From Desulfococcaceae bacterium (GTDB lineage Bacteria > Desulfobacterota > Desulfobacteria > Desulfobacterales > Desulfosalsimonadaceae): a stretch of DNA of 37,138 nt. The first letter of the stretch is position 1, and each line of letters starts with the position of its first letter. Position numbers and translations under genes: made by a program. Shown here piece by piece: positions 1-8,303 of this stretch. Under the pieces are notes generated by a model. The model had not been told where the DNA came from and ran no database searches. It was given only the letters and a program-made list of their open reading frames with translations. The stretch spans positions 1 through 37,138 of the forward strand of contig JAQYVU010000041.1 in the NCBI GenBank assembly GCA_030145385.1, read 5' to 3'.

Positions 1-27
1 GCTGATATAAGGGTAAATAATACATAT

Positions 28-975
28 ATGCGTGATAGACTGACATTATTGATATATAACGAAGGCGGTTCGTTTGTACGTTTGAGACTGCTTTCGAAAA
101 AATTTCTCAAAATTTCAAGTGTGGTTGGCGTCTTTTGTATTTTTATGCTTGGTTTTATTTTTTTTGATTACGCCTCTTTGAAATATGAAAATTATCATTC
201 CCTTAATTTAAAAAACGAAGTGCTCAGTTTAAGAGCAGAGTTAAAGGACAGAAACCAGCAGATTAAAACATTCTATTCGAAAATTGACGCGCTTCAGTTA
301 AAACTGATCAAGCTCAATCAGCTGGAGCAGGAAATCCGCTCTTATACCGGGATTCATAATAATTTACAGGATACGGGCGATTACGGCATCGGCGGCCTTT
401 CAGATATTTCCGGTGATAAAGTCTGTACTGCTGATTTTTACAATAAATTTTTGCAAAACATGGATGAGAATGTTGATCAGCTTGACCGTGTGGCCGGTGA
501 TCAGTCTGAAGAATTTCAAATTCTTTGGGAAACACTAAGAGAAATCAAAACCATTCAGCAGGTCACGCCGTCGATGCGGCCTGTTGAGGGCGGCTGGATT
601 TCATCGAAATTCGGATTCCGGAAATCTCCGTTTTCCGATAAACATGAGTTCCATTCCGGTTTGGATATTGCCGTTCACAAGGGGACTCCGGTTATGGCAA
701 CTGCGAATGGGACAATCACTTTTGCCGGTTATAAAGGGACGCTTGGAAAGGCGGTTTTTATCAACCATGGATTTGGAATTTTGACACGTTATGGTCATAT
801 GAGCAGTTTGAATGTCAAAGAGGGCCAGAAAGTCATACGAGGATATGTCATTGGTGAGGTAGGAAGTACAGGTCGAAGCACAGGTCCGCATCTTCATTAT
901 GAAGTCCGCTTAAATGATATTCCGGTCAACGCCGAAAAGTACATGTCTGAATATCTGGCCAAAAATGAACCCTGA
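28..975 (+). CDS. Membrane-anchored M23-family metallopeptidase (LytM/peptidoglycan hydrolase-like)
   Basis: The 315-residue protein has a short basic cytoplasmic N-terminus, one membrane segment at about residues 29-47, a coiled-coil stretch at about 57-105 and a C-terminal M23 domain at about 185-305. The zinc ligands of the family are present: His209 and Asp213 in HSGLDIA and His290 in HLHYE. The second-sphere histidines are His257 (YGHMS) and His288, so the domain looks catalytically competent rather than a degenerate EnvC/NlpD-type activator. It probably sits in the inner membrane facing the periplasm and cleaves peptidoglycan cross-links. The first in-frame ATG gives the expected basic N-terminus. 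It precedes secA by 177 bases on the same strand, an arrangement I recall from related deltaproteobacteria. The family call is firm; the exact substrate is unknown. Confidence 0.9.
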   Translation: MRDRLTLLIYNEGGSFVRLRLLSKKFLKISSVVGVFCIFMLGFIFFDYASLKYENYHSLNLKNEVLSLRAELKDRNQQIKTFYSKIDALQLKLIKLNQLEQEIRSYTGIHNNLQDTGDYGIGGLSDISGDKVCTADFYNKFLQNMDENVDQLDRVAGDQSEEFQILWETLREIKTIQQVTPSMRPVEGGWISSKFGFRKSPFSDKHEFHSGLDIAVHKGTPVMATANGTITFAGYKGTLGKAVFINHGFGILTRYGHMSSLNVKEGQKVIRGYVIGEVGSTGRSTGPHLHYEVRLNDIPVNAEKYMSEYLAKNEP

Positions 976-1152
976 TAATAAATATCCCCCGCCCATTTTG
1001 TACCTCAATTTTATTTGAAATTAAATTTCGTGTATTAAATTAAATAGTGGCGCTTTATACAGATATCTGCAATTCTGCCGTCAATCATTTAACGGCATTG
1101 AAAACAGCCATATTTGTTTGCGGCAAAATAAATTGATAAGGACATTTTTAAG

Positions 1153-3687
1153 ATGAGCTTAGGCGCAGTTAATAAATTTTTATTAAAAATTTTCGGCAGT
1201 AAAAACGAACGGGTAATAAAACATTATTTACCGATTGTTGAGTCGGTCAATCAACTGGAATCCGATATAAAGGCGCTGAGTGATTCAGAACTCGCCGGCC
1301 AGACACAAAAGTTAAAATCCCGTTATCAATCCGGAGAATCTTTAGATGATCTGCTGCCTGAAGCTTTTGCAACGGTCCGGGAGGCTACCTGGCGGACATT
1401 GGGTATGCGGCATTTTGATGTGCAGCTCATTGGCGGCATGGTCCTCCATGAAGGCAACATTGCTGAAATGAAAACCGGTGAAGGTAAAACCCTTATCGCG
1501 CCGCTGGCCGCATACCTGAATTCATTAACCGGCAAAGGTGTTCACGTGATAACGGTCAATGATTACCTGGCCCGCCGCGATGCGGAGTGGATGGGAAAAG
1601 TCTTTACGTTTTTAGGGATGACGGTGGGTGCCATCCTTCACGGCATGGATGATGCCCAGCGCAAAGCCGCCTATAATTCGGACATTGCGTATGGTACGAA
1701 CAATGAGTTCGGGTTTGACTATCTCCGGGACAATATGAAGTTTGACAAAGAAGCGCTTGTTCAGCGGAATCTCCATTTTGCCGTTGTCGATGAAGTGGAC
1801 AGTATTCTCATTGATGAAGCCCGGACACCGCTGATTATTTCCGGGCCGGCAGAAAAATCGACCCACCTGTATTATGATGTCAACAACATCATTCCGAACT
1901 TTAAACCGGAAGAGCACTATACGGTTGATGAAAAATCAAAAGCCTCCACGCTCACGGAAGAGGGGGTGGCATATGCTGAAAAACTTTTAAACGTTGACAA
2001 CCTCTATGATACGAGCAATATCGACCTGCTGCACCATGTCAACCAGGCCCTCAAAGCCCATGTTATTTTTACCCGGGACGTGGATTACATTGTCAAAGAC
2101 GGAGAAGTCATTATTGTCGACGAGTTCACCGGGCGCCTGATGCCTGGCCGTCGCTACAGTGAAGGGCTCCACCAGGCGCTGGAAGCAAAAGAAAAAGTAA
2201 AAATCGCAAATGAAAACCAGACGCTTGCCACCATTACATTCCAGAATTATTTCCGGATGTACGACAAACTTTCCGGCATGACCGGTACAGCGGACACGGA
2301 AGCAGCTGAATTCGCAAATATTTACAATCTGGGGGTGGTGGCTATTCCCACCAACAAACCCATGATCCGCCATGATTTTCCGGATGTCATCTACCGCACC
2401 CGAAGGGAAAAATTTGAAGCGGTGTTAGATGAGATTGCTGAACTTCACAAGACCGGTCAGCCGGTGCTGGTGGGTACCGTGAATATCGATGTGTCTGAAG
2501 ATGTGAGTCGTAAATTAAAGAAAAGAGGCGTTCGGCATAATGTACTGAATGCCAAGAATCATGCGGGTGAAGCGGAAATTATTGCCAATGCCGGACAAAA
2601 GGGCGCTGTAACGATTTCAACCAATATGGCCGGTCGCGGTACGGATATCGTACTGGGTGAGGGAGTGACGGATTTGGGCGGTCTTCATATCCTCGGAACA
2701 GAACGGCATGAAAGCCGTCGGATAGACAATCAGCTTCGGGGTCGTTCCGGACGTCAGGGTGACCCCGGATCTTCGCGGTTTTTTCTGGCCCTGGAAGATG
2801 ATCTGCTCAGAATTTTCGGGGGAGAGCGCATTTCCGGGATCATGAGCCGCCTGGGCATGGAAGAAGGCGAACCCATTGAGCACAAGATGATTTCCCGGGC
2901 CATTGAAAACGCCCAGAGCAAGGTGGAAGGGCACAATTTCAATATTCGTAAACAGCTGCTTGAATATGATGATGTAATGAATCAGCAGCGTGAAGTGATC
3001 TATAAACAGCGTCACACTGCCATCACGAATGAAAGTCTGCGTCCGGTGATTGATGATATGATCAGTGATTTTTCCGAAGAAATTGTTTTAATGCATGCGG
3101 ACGAAAAAATGCCGTCCAATGAATGGGATATAAAAGGGCTGACCGATGCGGTGTTTAAACAGTTTAATTTTCGCTTAAATTTTGATGATTCCGTTTTAGA
3201 GCAGGCGACCATTGAAAAATTGTCCCAGACGATTTATGAAACAGCCACATCCATTTACGATCAAAAAGAAGCCAGAATCGGTGCCTCGGATTTTCGCAAC
3301 ATTGAACGTATCATCATGCTGCAGACCATGGACAATCTGTGGAAAGATCACCTGCTGTCCATGGACCATTTAAAAGAAGGTATCGGCCTGCGTAGTTATG
3401 CCCAGCAGAATCCGTTGATGATTTATAAAAAAGAAGCATTTGATATGTTTCAGGACATGGTCTCAAGGGTCCGGGAAGAAACCGTTACGATCCTGTTCCG
3501 GATTCAGATTGCCGAACCCAGCGTTGTCGAAGAACTGTCAACGCCCAAAGAGCAGGAAATGAACTTCTCTCACAGTGACTCCGGTCTGAAAAAGGCACCG
3601 GTGGTCCGCGACAAAGATAAAGTCGGCAGAAATGATCCATGCCCGTGCGGCAGCGGGAAGAAGTATAAGAAATGCTGCGGGAAATAG
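1153..3687 (+). CDS. secA: Protein translocase ATPase SecA
   Basis: This 844-residue protein is the motor that drives preproteins through the SecYEG channel. Walker A (MKTGEGKT, about residue 103), the [14 protein letters not shown] Walker B region (about 212-226), a [19 protein letters not shown] motif-VI region and the SecA helical scaffold follow in the usual order. The extreme C-terminus has the zinc-binding tail [13 protein letters not shown], which normally binds SecB or the ribosome. Length is typical for proteobacterial SecA without large insertions. The AAGGA upstream lies a rather long 11 bases from the ATG. The gene appears intact and is followed at once by two repeat-type hairpins and then by the accessory island, so it marks the left edge of conserved chromosome. 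Confidence 0.98.
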   Translation: MSLGAVNKFLLKIFGSKNERVIKHYLPIVESVNQLESDIKALSDSELAGQTQKLKSRYQSGESLDDLLPEAFATVREATWRTLGMRHFDVQLIGGMVLHEGNIAEMKTGEGKTLIAPLAAYLNSLTGKGVHVITVNDYLARRDAEWMGKVFTFLGMTVGAILHGMDDAQRKAAYNSDIAYGTNNEFGFDYLRDNMKFDKEALVQRNLHFAVVDEVDSILIDEARTPLIISGPAEKSTHLYYDVNNIIPNFKPEEHYTVDEKSKASTLTEEGVAYAEKLLNVDNLYDTSNIDLLHHVNQALKAHVIFTRDVDYIVKDGEVIIVDEFTGRLMPGRRYSEGLHQALEAKEKVKIANENQTLATITFQNYFRMYDKLSGMTGTADTEAAEFANIYNLGVVAIPTNKPMIRHDFPDVIYRTRREKFEAVLDEIAELHKTGQPVLVGTVNIDVSEDVSRKLKKRGVRHNVLNAKNHAGEAEIIANAGQKGAVTISTNMAGRGTDIVLGEGVTDLGGLHILGTERHESRRIDNQLRGRSGRQGDPGSSRFFLALEDDLLRIFGGERISGIMSRLGMEEGEPIEHKMISRAIENAQSKVEGHNFNIRKQLLEYDDVMNQQREVIYKQRHTAITNESLRPVIDDMISDFSEEIVLMHADEKMPSNEWDIKGLTDAVFKQFNFRLNFDDSVLEQATIEKLSQTIYETATSIYDQKEARIGASDFRNIERIIMLQTMDNLWKDHLLSMDHLKEGIGLRSYAQQNPLMIYKKEAFDMFQDMVSRVREETVTILFRIQIAEPSVVEELSTPKEQEMNFSHSDSGLKKAPVVRDKDKVGRNDPCPCGSGKKYKKCCGK

Positions 3688-3712
3688 GGCTGGCTTTTTA
3701 AAAAAAAATCTA

Positions 3713-3753
3713 CCCTACGAACCGTAGGGTGGATTAGCAAAGCGTAATCCACC
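3713..3753. repeat. Double-hairpin REP-like repeat downstream of secA
   Basis: Two adjoining perfect inverted repeats overlap slightly. CCCTACG (3713-3719) pairs with CGTAGGG (3723-3729) around a 3-base loop. GGTGGATTA (3728-3736) pairs with TAATCCACC (3745-3753) around GCAAAGCG. From memory, the second motif is a widely dispersed bacterial repeat of the REP type that goes with RAYT transposases. It may also help terminate secA, although no T-tract follows it. Confidence 0.6.
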
Positions 3754-3790
3754 AAAAATAAAACAACGGTTAATGAAAAAACAATAACCG
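3754..3790 (-). terminator. Probable terminator of the intI-repressor operon
   Basis: Read on the minus strand, CGGTTA (3785-3790) pairs with TAACCG (3767-3772), and a T-rich run (complement of 3754-3766) follows. It lies about 90 bases beyond the repressor stop codon. The stem is only 6 bp, so the call is moderate. Confidence 0.4.
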
Positions 3791-3882
3791 CCGGTGATGC
3801 AGAGATGCGGGTTTGTTTAATTTGTTAACAACGTCACCAAACACGTTCCCGGTCCACTTCACATACCTGATAGACGCTGGGG

Positions 3883-4524
3883 TTAATTCAATTCCCGGCA
3901 TATCCAGATTACATGGCCGATAATCCTCACGCTGTTCATCTCTTTGCCTTTCAGATAAATGGGAGCATAATGTGAATTGTCGCTCATTAATACCAGTTGC
4001 CCCGGTCTTTTTTCGATCCGTTTCACCATAACTGTATCATCAATGCCTACTGCATATACAGCACCGGCGAGAATATCTTTTTGTGACTGATCAACAAGAA
4101 TGGAGTCGCCGTCTTTCATCTCGGGTTCCATGCTGTTGCCGAATATATTCATCATAACCATGCTTTCCGGGCACCCTTTCCGGTTCAGCCATTCGACTGG
4201 AAACATGAAATAAGCTTCACTTTCCGCATCGGTTTCAAAAGAACCGGAACCTGCGCATAGCCTTGCCTTCACGATGGGAATTTTCTGAAAATGACAATCG
4301 TTATAATTCTCTTTTATCCCGGTTCCTTTTTCCAGCCAGGCCGCATCAATATCATATAAACTGGCGATTTTGTATATCCAGCTATCAGGGACCAAACCCT
4401 TTCTTTTTGCCTGGCTGACAGCGGACCGGTGAAGCCCCAAAGCCTCGGCCAGTTGTTTCTGGGACCGGATTCCCGTGGTTTCAAAAACGCGATTCAAAAA
4501 AGATTCAAAATCTGTTAAATCCAT
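3883..4524 (-). CDS. CI/LexA-like self-cleaving transcriptional repressor (HTH plus S24 peptidase)
   Basis: This 213-residue protein has a phage CI-type helix-turn-helix at about residues 8-68 (QKQLAEALGLHRSAVSQAK) and a C-terminal S24 signal-peptidase-like domain at about 82-205. The autoproteolysis parts are all visible: an Ala91-Gly92 cleavage site in RLCAGSGSF, nucleophile Ser131 in GNSMEP and general-base Lys168 in MVKRIE. By family knowledge, such repressors cleave themselves when RecA filaments form after DNA damage. The start has a Shine-Dalgarno AAGGGA 5 bases upstream. Only 24 bases separate it from the stop codon of the integrase gene on the same strand, so the two are very likely co-transcribed. 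It may be a captured phage repressor now controlling the integron. Operator candidates are the palindromes at 5660-5685 and 5825-5836. The protein class is firm; the target is inferred. Confidence 0.9.
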   Translation of the reverse strand: MDLTDFESFLNRVFETTGIRSQKQLAEALGLHRSAVSQAKRKGLVPDSWIYKIASLYDIDAAWLEKGTGIKENYNDCHFQKIPIVKARLCAGSGSFETDAESEAYFMFPVEWLNRKGCPESMVMMNIFGNSMEPEMKDGDSILVDQSQKDILAGAVYAVGIDDTVMVKRIEKRPGQLVLMSDNSHYAPIYLKGKEMNSVRIIGHVIWICRELN

Positions 4525-4548
4525 TTTATCCCTTGATTTTAAGTGTAT

Positions 4549-5511
4549 TTAATTAAGTAAAATATTATCCAAAGGACTCTTCACACCCATTGCACCTTTA
4601 TTGAGTACGTGCGTGTAAATCATTGTGGTAGACACATCCTTGTGCCCCAGCAACTCCTGAACGGTTCGAATATCATATCCATCTTCCAGCAGATGTGTCG
4701 CAAAACTATGTCGGAATGTATGCGGACTTGCCGGTTTTGTAAGGTTTGCCCTTCGTGATGCCTGGCGAACGGCCCTCTGTAGTCCGGTTTCGTAGATATG
4801 ATGCCTTCGCCGTTTTCCGGATCTCGGATCTTTTGAAATTTTTACAGACGGGAAAACATACTGCCAGCACCATTCCCTTGAGGCGTTTGGATATTTTCGG
4901 TTTAGCGCGTATGGAAGGTAAACCTCACCAAAACCGTTTTTCAAGTCTTGTTCATGTATGATTTTGGTTTGAATCAGCCGGTCCTGCAATTTTTGCTTCA
5001 GAGATTCAGGAAGCATTGTCACCCTGTCTTTGCGACCCTTCCCATGCCTCACAATCACCTGATTCGTATCAAAATCAATGTCCTTAACGCGTAAACGGAT
5101 ACATTCCATAAGACGAAGTCCGCAGCCATACAGCAGTTCCACAAGCAGTCGATATTTATCTGAAACAAAGGGGAGAATTAATGCAACCTCTTTTTTGCTT
5201 AAAACGACCGGAAGACGGGAAGGGGTTTTAGCACGTTCAAATTGACTGAAATCGCCTATATCTGATTTTAAAACTTGTTTATAAAGGAATACAATTGCGT
5301 TTAAGGCCTGATTCTGGGTACTTGCAGCTACGTTTCGATCTGTTGCCAAATGGGATAAAAAATTTGAAATCTCCTTTTCTCCCATCTCCAGCGGATGGCG
5401 TTTGCCATTGAAAAGAATAAACCTTTTCACCCATTCACAGTAGGTCTGTTCAGTACGGATTGAATAATGTTTTTTACGTATGGTATCTCGGACCTGATCC
5501 ATTAATCGCAT
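4549..5511 (-). CDS. intI: Integron integrase (tyrosine recombinase)
   Basis: The 320-residue protein is a tyrosine recombinase with an N-terminal core-binding domain (about 1-90) and a catalytic domain (about 100-310). The catalytic residues are Arg133 (GCGLRLME), His264 and Arg267 (HTFRH), His290 (LLGH) and Tyr299 (MIYTHVLN). The insertion that separates IntI from XerC/D is present at about 199-222 ([22 protein letters not shown]), as are RRRHHI and the C-terminal GVKSPLDN. IntI recombines attI with single-stranded attC hairpins to capture cassettes. The ATG has a good GGAGG upstream. The gene is transcribed away from the plus-strand cargo genes, the usual integron geometry. It appears intact. 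The promoter in the AT-rich region 5512-5660 could not be resolved. Its downstream partner is a CI/LexA-like repressor. Confidence 0.96.
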   Translation of the reverse strand: MRLMDQVRDTIRKKHYSIRTEQTYCEWVKRFILFNGKRHPLEMGEKEISNFLSHLATDRNVAASTQNQALNAIVFLYKQVLKSDIGDFSQFERAKTPSRLPVVLSKKEVALILPFVSDKYRLLVELLYGCGLRLMECIRLRVKDIDFDTNQVIVRHGKGRKDRVTMLPESLKQKLQDRLIQTKIIHEQDLKNGFGEVYLPYALNRKYPNASREWCWQYVFPSVKISKDPRSGKRRRHHIYETGLQRAVRQASRRANLTKPASPHTFRHSFATHLLEDGYDIRTVQELLGHKDVSTTMIYTHVLNKGAMGVKSPLDNILLN

Positions 5512-5659
5512 AAATCCTCCCGCAGGAAAAAATTTAAACAGAAATAGAAAATATTGTATAAATAATTAAATAAAAAATTATAATAATCAACAAAAATATT
5601 ATTGTTATTAACTTTATTAATTAAATGTTTATGCTGTCTATTAAAAATTAAAAGTTAAC

Positions 5660-5685
5660 GTTTAAAACAGATATCTACTTTAAAC
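5660..5685. promoter_or_regulatory. 26-bp near-perfect palindrome, candidate repressor operator
   Basis: GTTTAAA (5660-5666) is mirrored by TTTAAAC (5679-5685), and the centre is the palindrome AGATATCT (5669-5676). Of 26 positions, 22 obey two-fold symmetry; only the dinucleotides at 5667-5668 and 5677-5678 break it. It lies in the divergent spacer between intI and the cargo promoter, about 150 bases from the intI start. The size and symmetry suit a dimeric CI-type repressor, but binding is inference. The AGATATCT core also occurs at 8410-8417, at 1061-1068 and inside a coding region at 31768-31775, so the core alone is not specific. Confidence 0.45.
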
Positions 5686-5794
5686 AACAACTGATATTTT
5701 TAGTTTGATATTAATGTGACGTAATAAAAGAAGACCCTTTCGTGATGATATTTTTAAGTGCGCTCTGCAGCCTATTTATTATTACTATATTGGG

Positions 5795-5823
5795 TTGACA
5801 TATCCAACATATTAAAGTATATA
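5795..5823 (+). promoter_or_regulatory. Pc-like sigma70 promoter for the cargo genes
   Basis: A perfect -35 box TTGACA (5795-5800) and a -10 box TATATA (5818-5823) are separated by exactly 17 bases. It points at the attI-like site and the first cargo gene at 5988, leaving a leader of about 155 bases. This is the position and orientation of an integron Pc promoter. GTTG (5794-5797) and CAAC (5805-5808) form a small inverted repeat over the -35 box. Confidence 0.7.
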
Positions 5824-5824
5824 G

Positions 5825-5836
5825 TGATACCTATCA
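5825..5836. promoter_or_regulatory. TGATA-N2-TATCA palindrome at the Pc start point
   Basis: Five-base arms TGATA (5825-5829) and TATCA (5832-5836) are spaced by CC. They fall where transcription from the 5795-5823 promoter should begin, a classic repressor position. Its use as an operator is inference. Confidence 0.35.
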
Positions 5837-5841
5837 TCAAC

Positions 5842-5907
5842 GCGACTTGTTGCGTCTTATAAACCGACACTTGGGTCGCCTAATACATGTTGGGCCACTG
5901 GTTAAAC
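5842..5907 (+). other. attI-like integron attachment site
   Basis: GTTGGGC (5889-5895) fits the integron core site GTTRRRY. It is preceded by the inverse-oriented GTCGCCTAATACAT, so the pair GCCTAA/TTGGGC flanks a short spacer. This closely resembles the class 1 attI arrangement, where GTCGCCCTAAAACAAA precedes GTTAGGC (comparison from memory). A second core-like GTTAAAC lies at 5901-5907. It sits between the Pc-like promoter and the first cargo gene, on the cargo side of intI. Crossover would be expected after the G at 5889. Confidence 0.55.
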
Positions 5908-5987
5908 CGCAACGCATTAAACAACAACTTTTTATTTTATATAATTAATGAAGGTTAAGCTAAGTAGGGATATACGGAGAATAATTT

Positions 5988-7244
5988 ATGAATCTATTCG
6001 AAGGTGAAAAAATTGAGCTTAAGGGGAGTGTCGCACCTTCAATACCGAATGCGACAAAGGATGATATCAATGATAAATACATCCGAGGTGATATCCGCAT
6101 TGTTACAGAACAAGCCCGTTATCCACTTAGCACTATTGTGACAATGCTGGATTCTGGAGACTATAATTTAAATCCAGAATTCCAGAGAAGAAGAAGATGG
6201 AGTCGATTGAAACAATCTAAGTTGATTGAATCATTCATAATGAATGTGCCAATTCCTCCAATATTTTTGTATGAAGTTACGTATTCACAGTATGAGGTAA
6301 TGGACGGCCTTCAGCGTTTAACCGCAATATCCGAATTTTACAAAGACAAATTCATGCTAACTGGTTTAGACCAATGGCCAGAGTTAAACGGAATGAACTA
6401 TGCTAATCTTCCCGATCAAGTTCGTCGTGGAATTGACCGACGCTATCTCTCGTCCATAATTCTTTTGCAGGAAACTGCTCGTGATCCATATGAGGCTGAC
6501 AGGCTAAAACAACTCGTCTTTGAAAGAATTAATTCCGGTGGGGATAAATTAGAACCACAAGAATCACGTAATGCCCTTTATAACGGTCCACTTAATCAGC
6601 TCTGTATAAAGTTGGCCCGCACGGATTCTTTCTGCAAAATGTGGGGTATACCTACTGAGGATGATTTAGAAAAAATATCAACTCCTGTTCAAGCTAACCT
6701 GCCTTTTGAAGACGCTGAATTATCAGACTTAGAAGACGATTCATCGTCGGAAATTCTTCATGGAAATGCTCTATACCGAAAAATGCAGGATGTTGAGCTT
6801 GTTTTACGTTTTTTTGCATACCGCCAACTTGCTGATGTTGAACAGGGAAGATTGCGTGATTTTCTGGATGCATATCTAAAAAAAGGCAACCGTATGAAAA
6901 CTGAGATCCTGGTGAATCTTGAATCTTTATTTCGTGAAACTATTGATTTTGTATACGATGTTTTAGGAGATAGGGCTTTTTTTCTTCTTAGAAAAAAGCG
7001 GAACGGTCAATGGCTCTGGTATGAAAGACCCACAAAGGTGCTATATGATCCAATGATGTTTGCTTTTAGTCGTTATATAGATAAAAAAACTGTATTGATT
7101 GAAAAATCAGGTGCAATTAAAGAAGGGCTTGAGAGACTATACCAAGAAAAAGCGGATGCATTTAAAGGCAGAAGTACAAATAAAGAAGACATTTTACAAC
7201 GTATGAAAATTATGAATGATTTTCTTTGTTCCTTCTTGGAGTAG
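5988..7244 (+). CDS. DUF262 domain protein (ParB/Srx-like fold, GmrSD-N type)
   Basis: This 418-residue protein carries the DUF262 signatures: NPEFQRRRRW at about residues 62-71, the VMDGLQRLTAI motif at about 104-114 and FERINSGGDKLEPQE near 178-192. The N-terminal domain of this family belongs to the ParB/Srx-like superfamily and in GmrSD and BrxU enzymes couples nucleotide hydrolysis to DNA cleavage. Here the protein stops without a recognisable DUF1524 HNH domain, so it is not a complete GmrSD enzyme. The next gene begins 3 bases after its stop, which implies an obligate pair with the HEPN protein. A defence or toxin-antitoxin role is likely from the family's associations, but the substrate is unknown. 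It is the first gene after the Pc-like promoter and attI-like site. Confidence 0.85.
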   Translation: MNLFEGEKIELKGSVAPSIPNATKDDINDKYIRGDIRIVTEQARYPLSTIVTMLDSGDYNLNPEFQRRRRWSRLKQSKLIESFIMNVPIPPIFLYEVTYSQYEVMDGLQRLTAISEFYKDKFMLTGLDQWPELNGMNYANLPDQVRRGIDRRYLSSIILLQETARDPYEADRLKQLVFERINSGGDKLEPQESRNALYNGPLNQLCIKLARTDSFCKMWGIPTEDDLEKISTPVQANLPFEDAELSDLEDDSSSEILHGNALYRKMQDVELVLRFFAYRQLADVEQGRLRDFLDAYLKKGNRMKTEILVNLESLFRETIDFVYDVLGDRAFFLLRKKRNGQWLWYERPTKVLYDPMMFAFSRYIDKKTVLIEKSGAIKEGLERLYQEKADAFKGRSTNKEDILQRMKIMNDFLCSFLE

Positions 7245-7247
7245 CCA

Positions 7248-8303
7248 ATGATTTCCGCCCTTCATCAGTTTGAAGAAAGAATAAAGCAACTTCTCTCTTT
7301 TATTGACAGTTCCGAAGCCATAAATAAAATTGTAGGAACAAAGCTTCCTGATATTGACGAAAATGATCTTATCACTGCCCTGCGTCCCCATATAATTTAC
7401 CTTAAAAATATTTCAATGACTCGAAAGTTAAACGTCTATGCCAGCAGTGTGATCCTACTATATGGGTTGTTTGAACAATATGTTGAAGAACTGATTATTG
7501 CATATTTATTAGAACTTGAGCATACTATTTCAAATTTTGACGACATGCCTAAAAAAATAAAGGAAACACACACAGAGCTTTCGGCGCAGCTATTACTGAA
7601 CAGTCAACTTGATAAGTACCGGGATAGATTGAATGTTGCAGATGTTGTGCAGCGTATGCATTTATGTGTTAATGGTGAGAACTTTCGTCTTAATACGCTA
7701 GCATTCATTGATCACAAATCAAATTTTCGAATTGACTCATTAAATCAATTTTTTGCTTCTATTGGTGTTTCAGGTATTTCAGGGTTGGTTAAGAAAACCC
7801 CTGAATTCGAAAAATACATATCCAAACGTTTTCCGGAAGTTAGTATTGATAGAATGCCTGACAATGTCATTTTTGAGGATCTAAACGATTTAGCTTGGCG
7901 TCGAAACATGATTGCGCATGGATGGCCTGATGATACTCTATCTGTTGATATGATGAAAGAACGGCTTGAGTTCGTAAAGGGTTTGGGTCAATCGCTTTAC
8001 ACAGTGTTAAGGCAAAAAGTGTTACCACACATTGTAAAATACCGAGGGCATATCCTGTCAAAACCGATTGCTATGTATAATAACACAATTGTATGTTTTA
8101 AAATAGAGAGCGGGGCAATCTCAGGTGGCGATAAAATTATATCTCGCTCATTAAATGGGCAATATTGTGAGGGGAAAATCCAGGAGTTACAGGTTAATGG
8201 AGTCAAAAAACAGAAAGTCTCTGCTCCGCCGGATATTAATGTTGCATGTAGATTGAATTTCAAAGCAAAAAATAATTGGGAGTACTTTTTGATAAAAGAA
8301 TAA
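7248..8303 (+). CDS. HEPN-domain RNase-like protein (MAE_28990/MAE_18760 type)
   Basis: The 351-residue protein has helical segments at about 1-95 and 120-260 and the HEPN catalytic signature R-x4-H as Arg219 to His224 (RRNMIAH). Such proteins are usually metal-independent RNases acting in toxin-antitoxin or abortive-infection systems. The tail, about residues 261-351, is beta-rich and includes SGAISGGDKIISRSLNG followed by EGKIQELQVNG. This resembles the second-domain beta-barrel of EF-Tu-like translation factors; that resemblance is my own reading by eye. The gene starts 3 bases after the DUF262 gene, so translation is probably coupled. The HEPN family call is fairly firm; the toxin role and the barrel are inference. 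Confidence 0.8.
   Translation: MISALHQFEERIKQLLSFIDSSEAINKIVGTKLPDIDENDLITALRPHIIYLKNISMTRKLNVYASSVILLYGLFEQYVEELIIAYLLELEHTISNFDDMPKKIKETHTELSAQLLLNSQLDKYRDRLNVADVVQRMHLCVNGENFRLNTLAFIDHKSNFRIDSLNQFFASIGVSGISGLVKKTPEFEKYISKRFPEVSIDRMPDNVIFEDLNDLAWRRNMIAHGWPDDTLSVDMMKERLEFVKGLGQSLYTVLRQKVLPHIVKYRGHILSKPIAMYNNTIVCFKIESGAISGGDKIISRSLNGQYCEGKIQELQVNGVKKQKVSAPPDINVACRLNFKAKNNWEYFLIKE

Noticed and set aside
1061-1068. AGATATCT upstream of secA as a repressor operator
   Set aside because: The 8-mer also occurs inside esterase coding sequence at 31768-31775, and the flanks do not match the 5660-5685 palindrome.
5512-5660. Canonical LexA box (CTGT-N8-ACAG) upstream of intI
   Set aside because: A lone CTGT occurs near 5632, but no properly spaced ACAG partner exists.
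5988-7244. Complete GmrSD-type type IV restriction enzyme
   Set aside because: DUF262 motifs are clear, but no DUF1524 HNH domain is visible in the 418 residues or in the next gene, which is HEPN-like.
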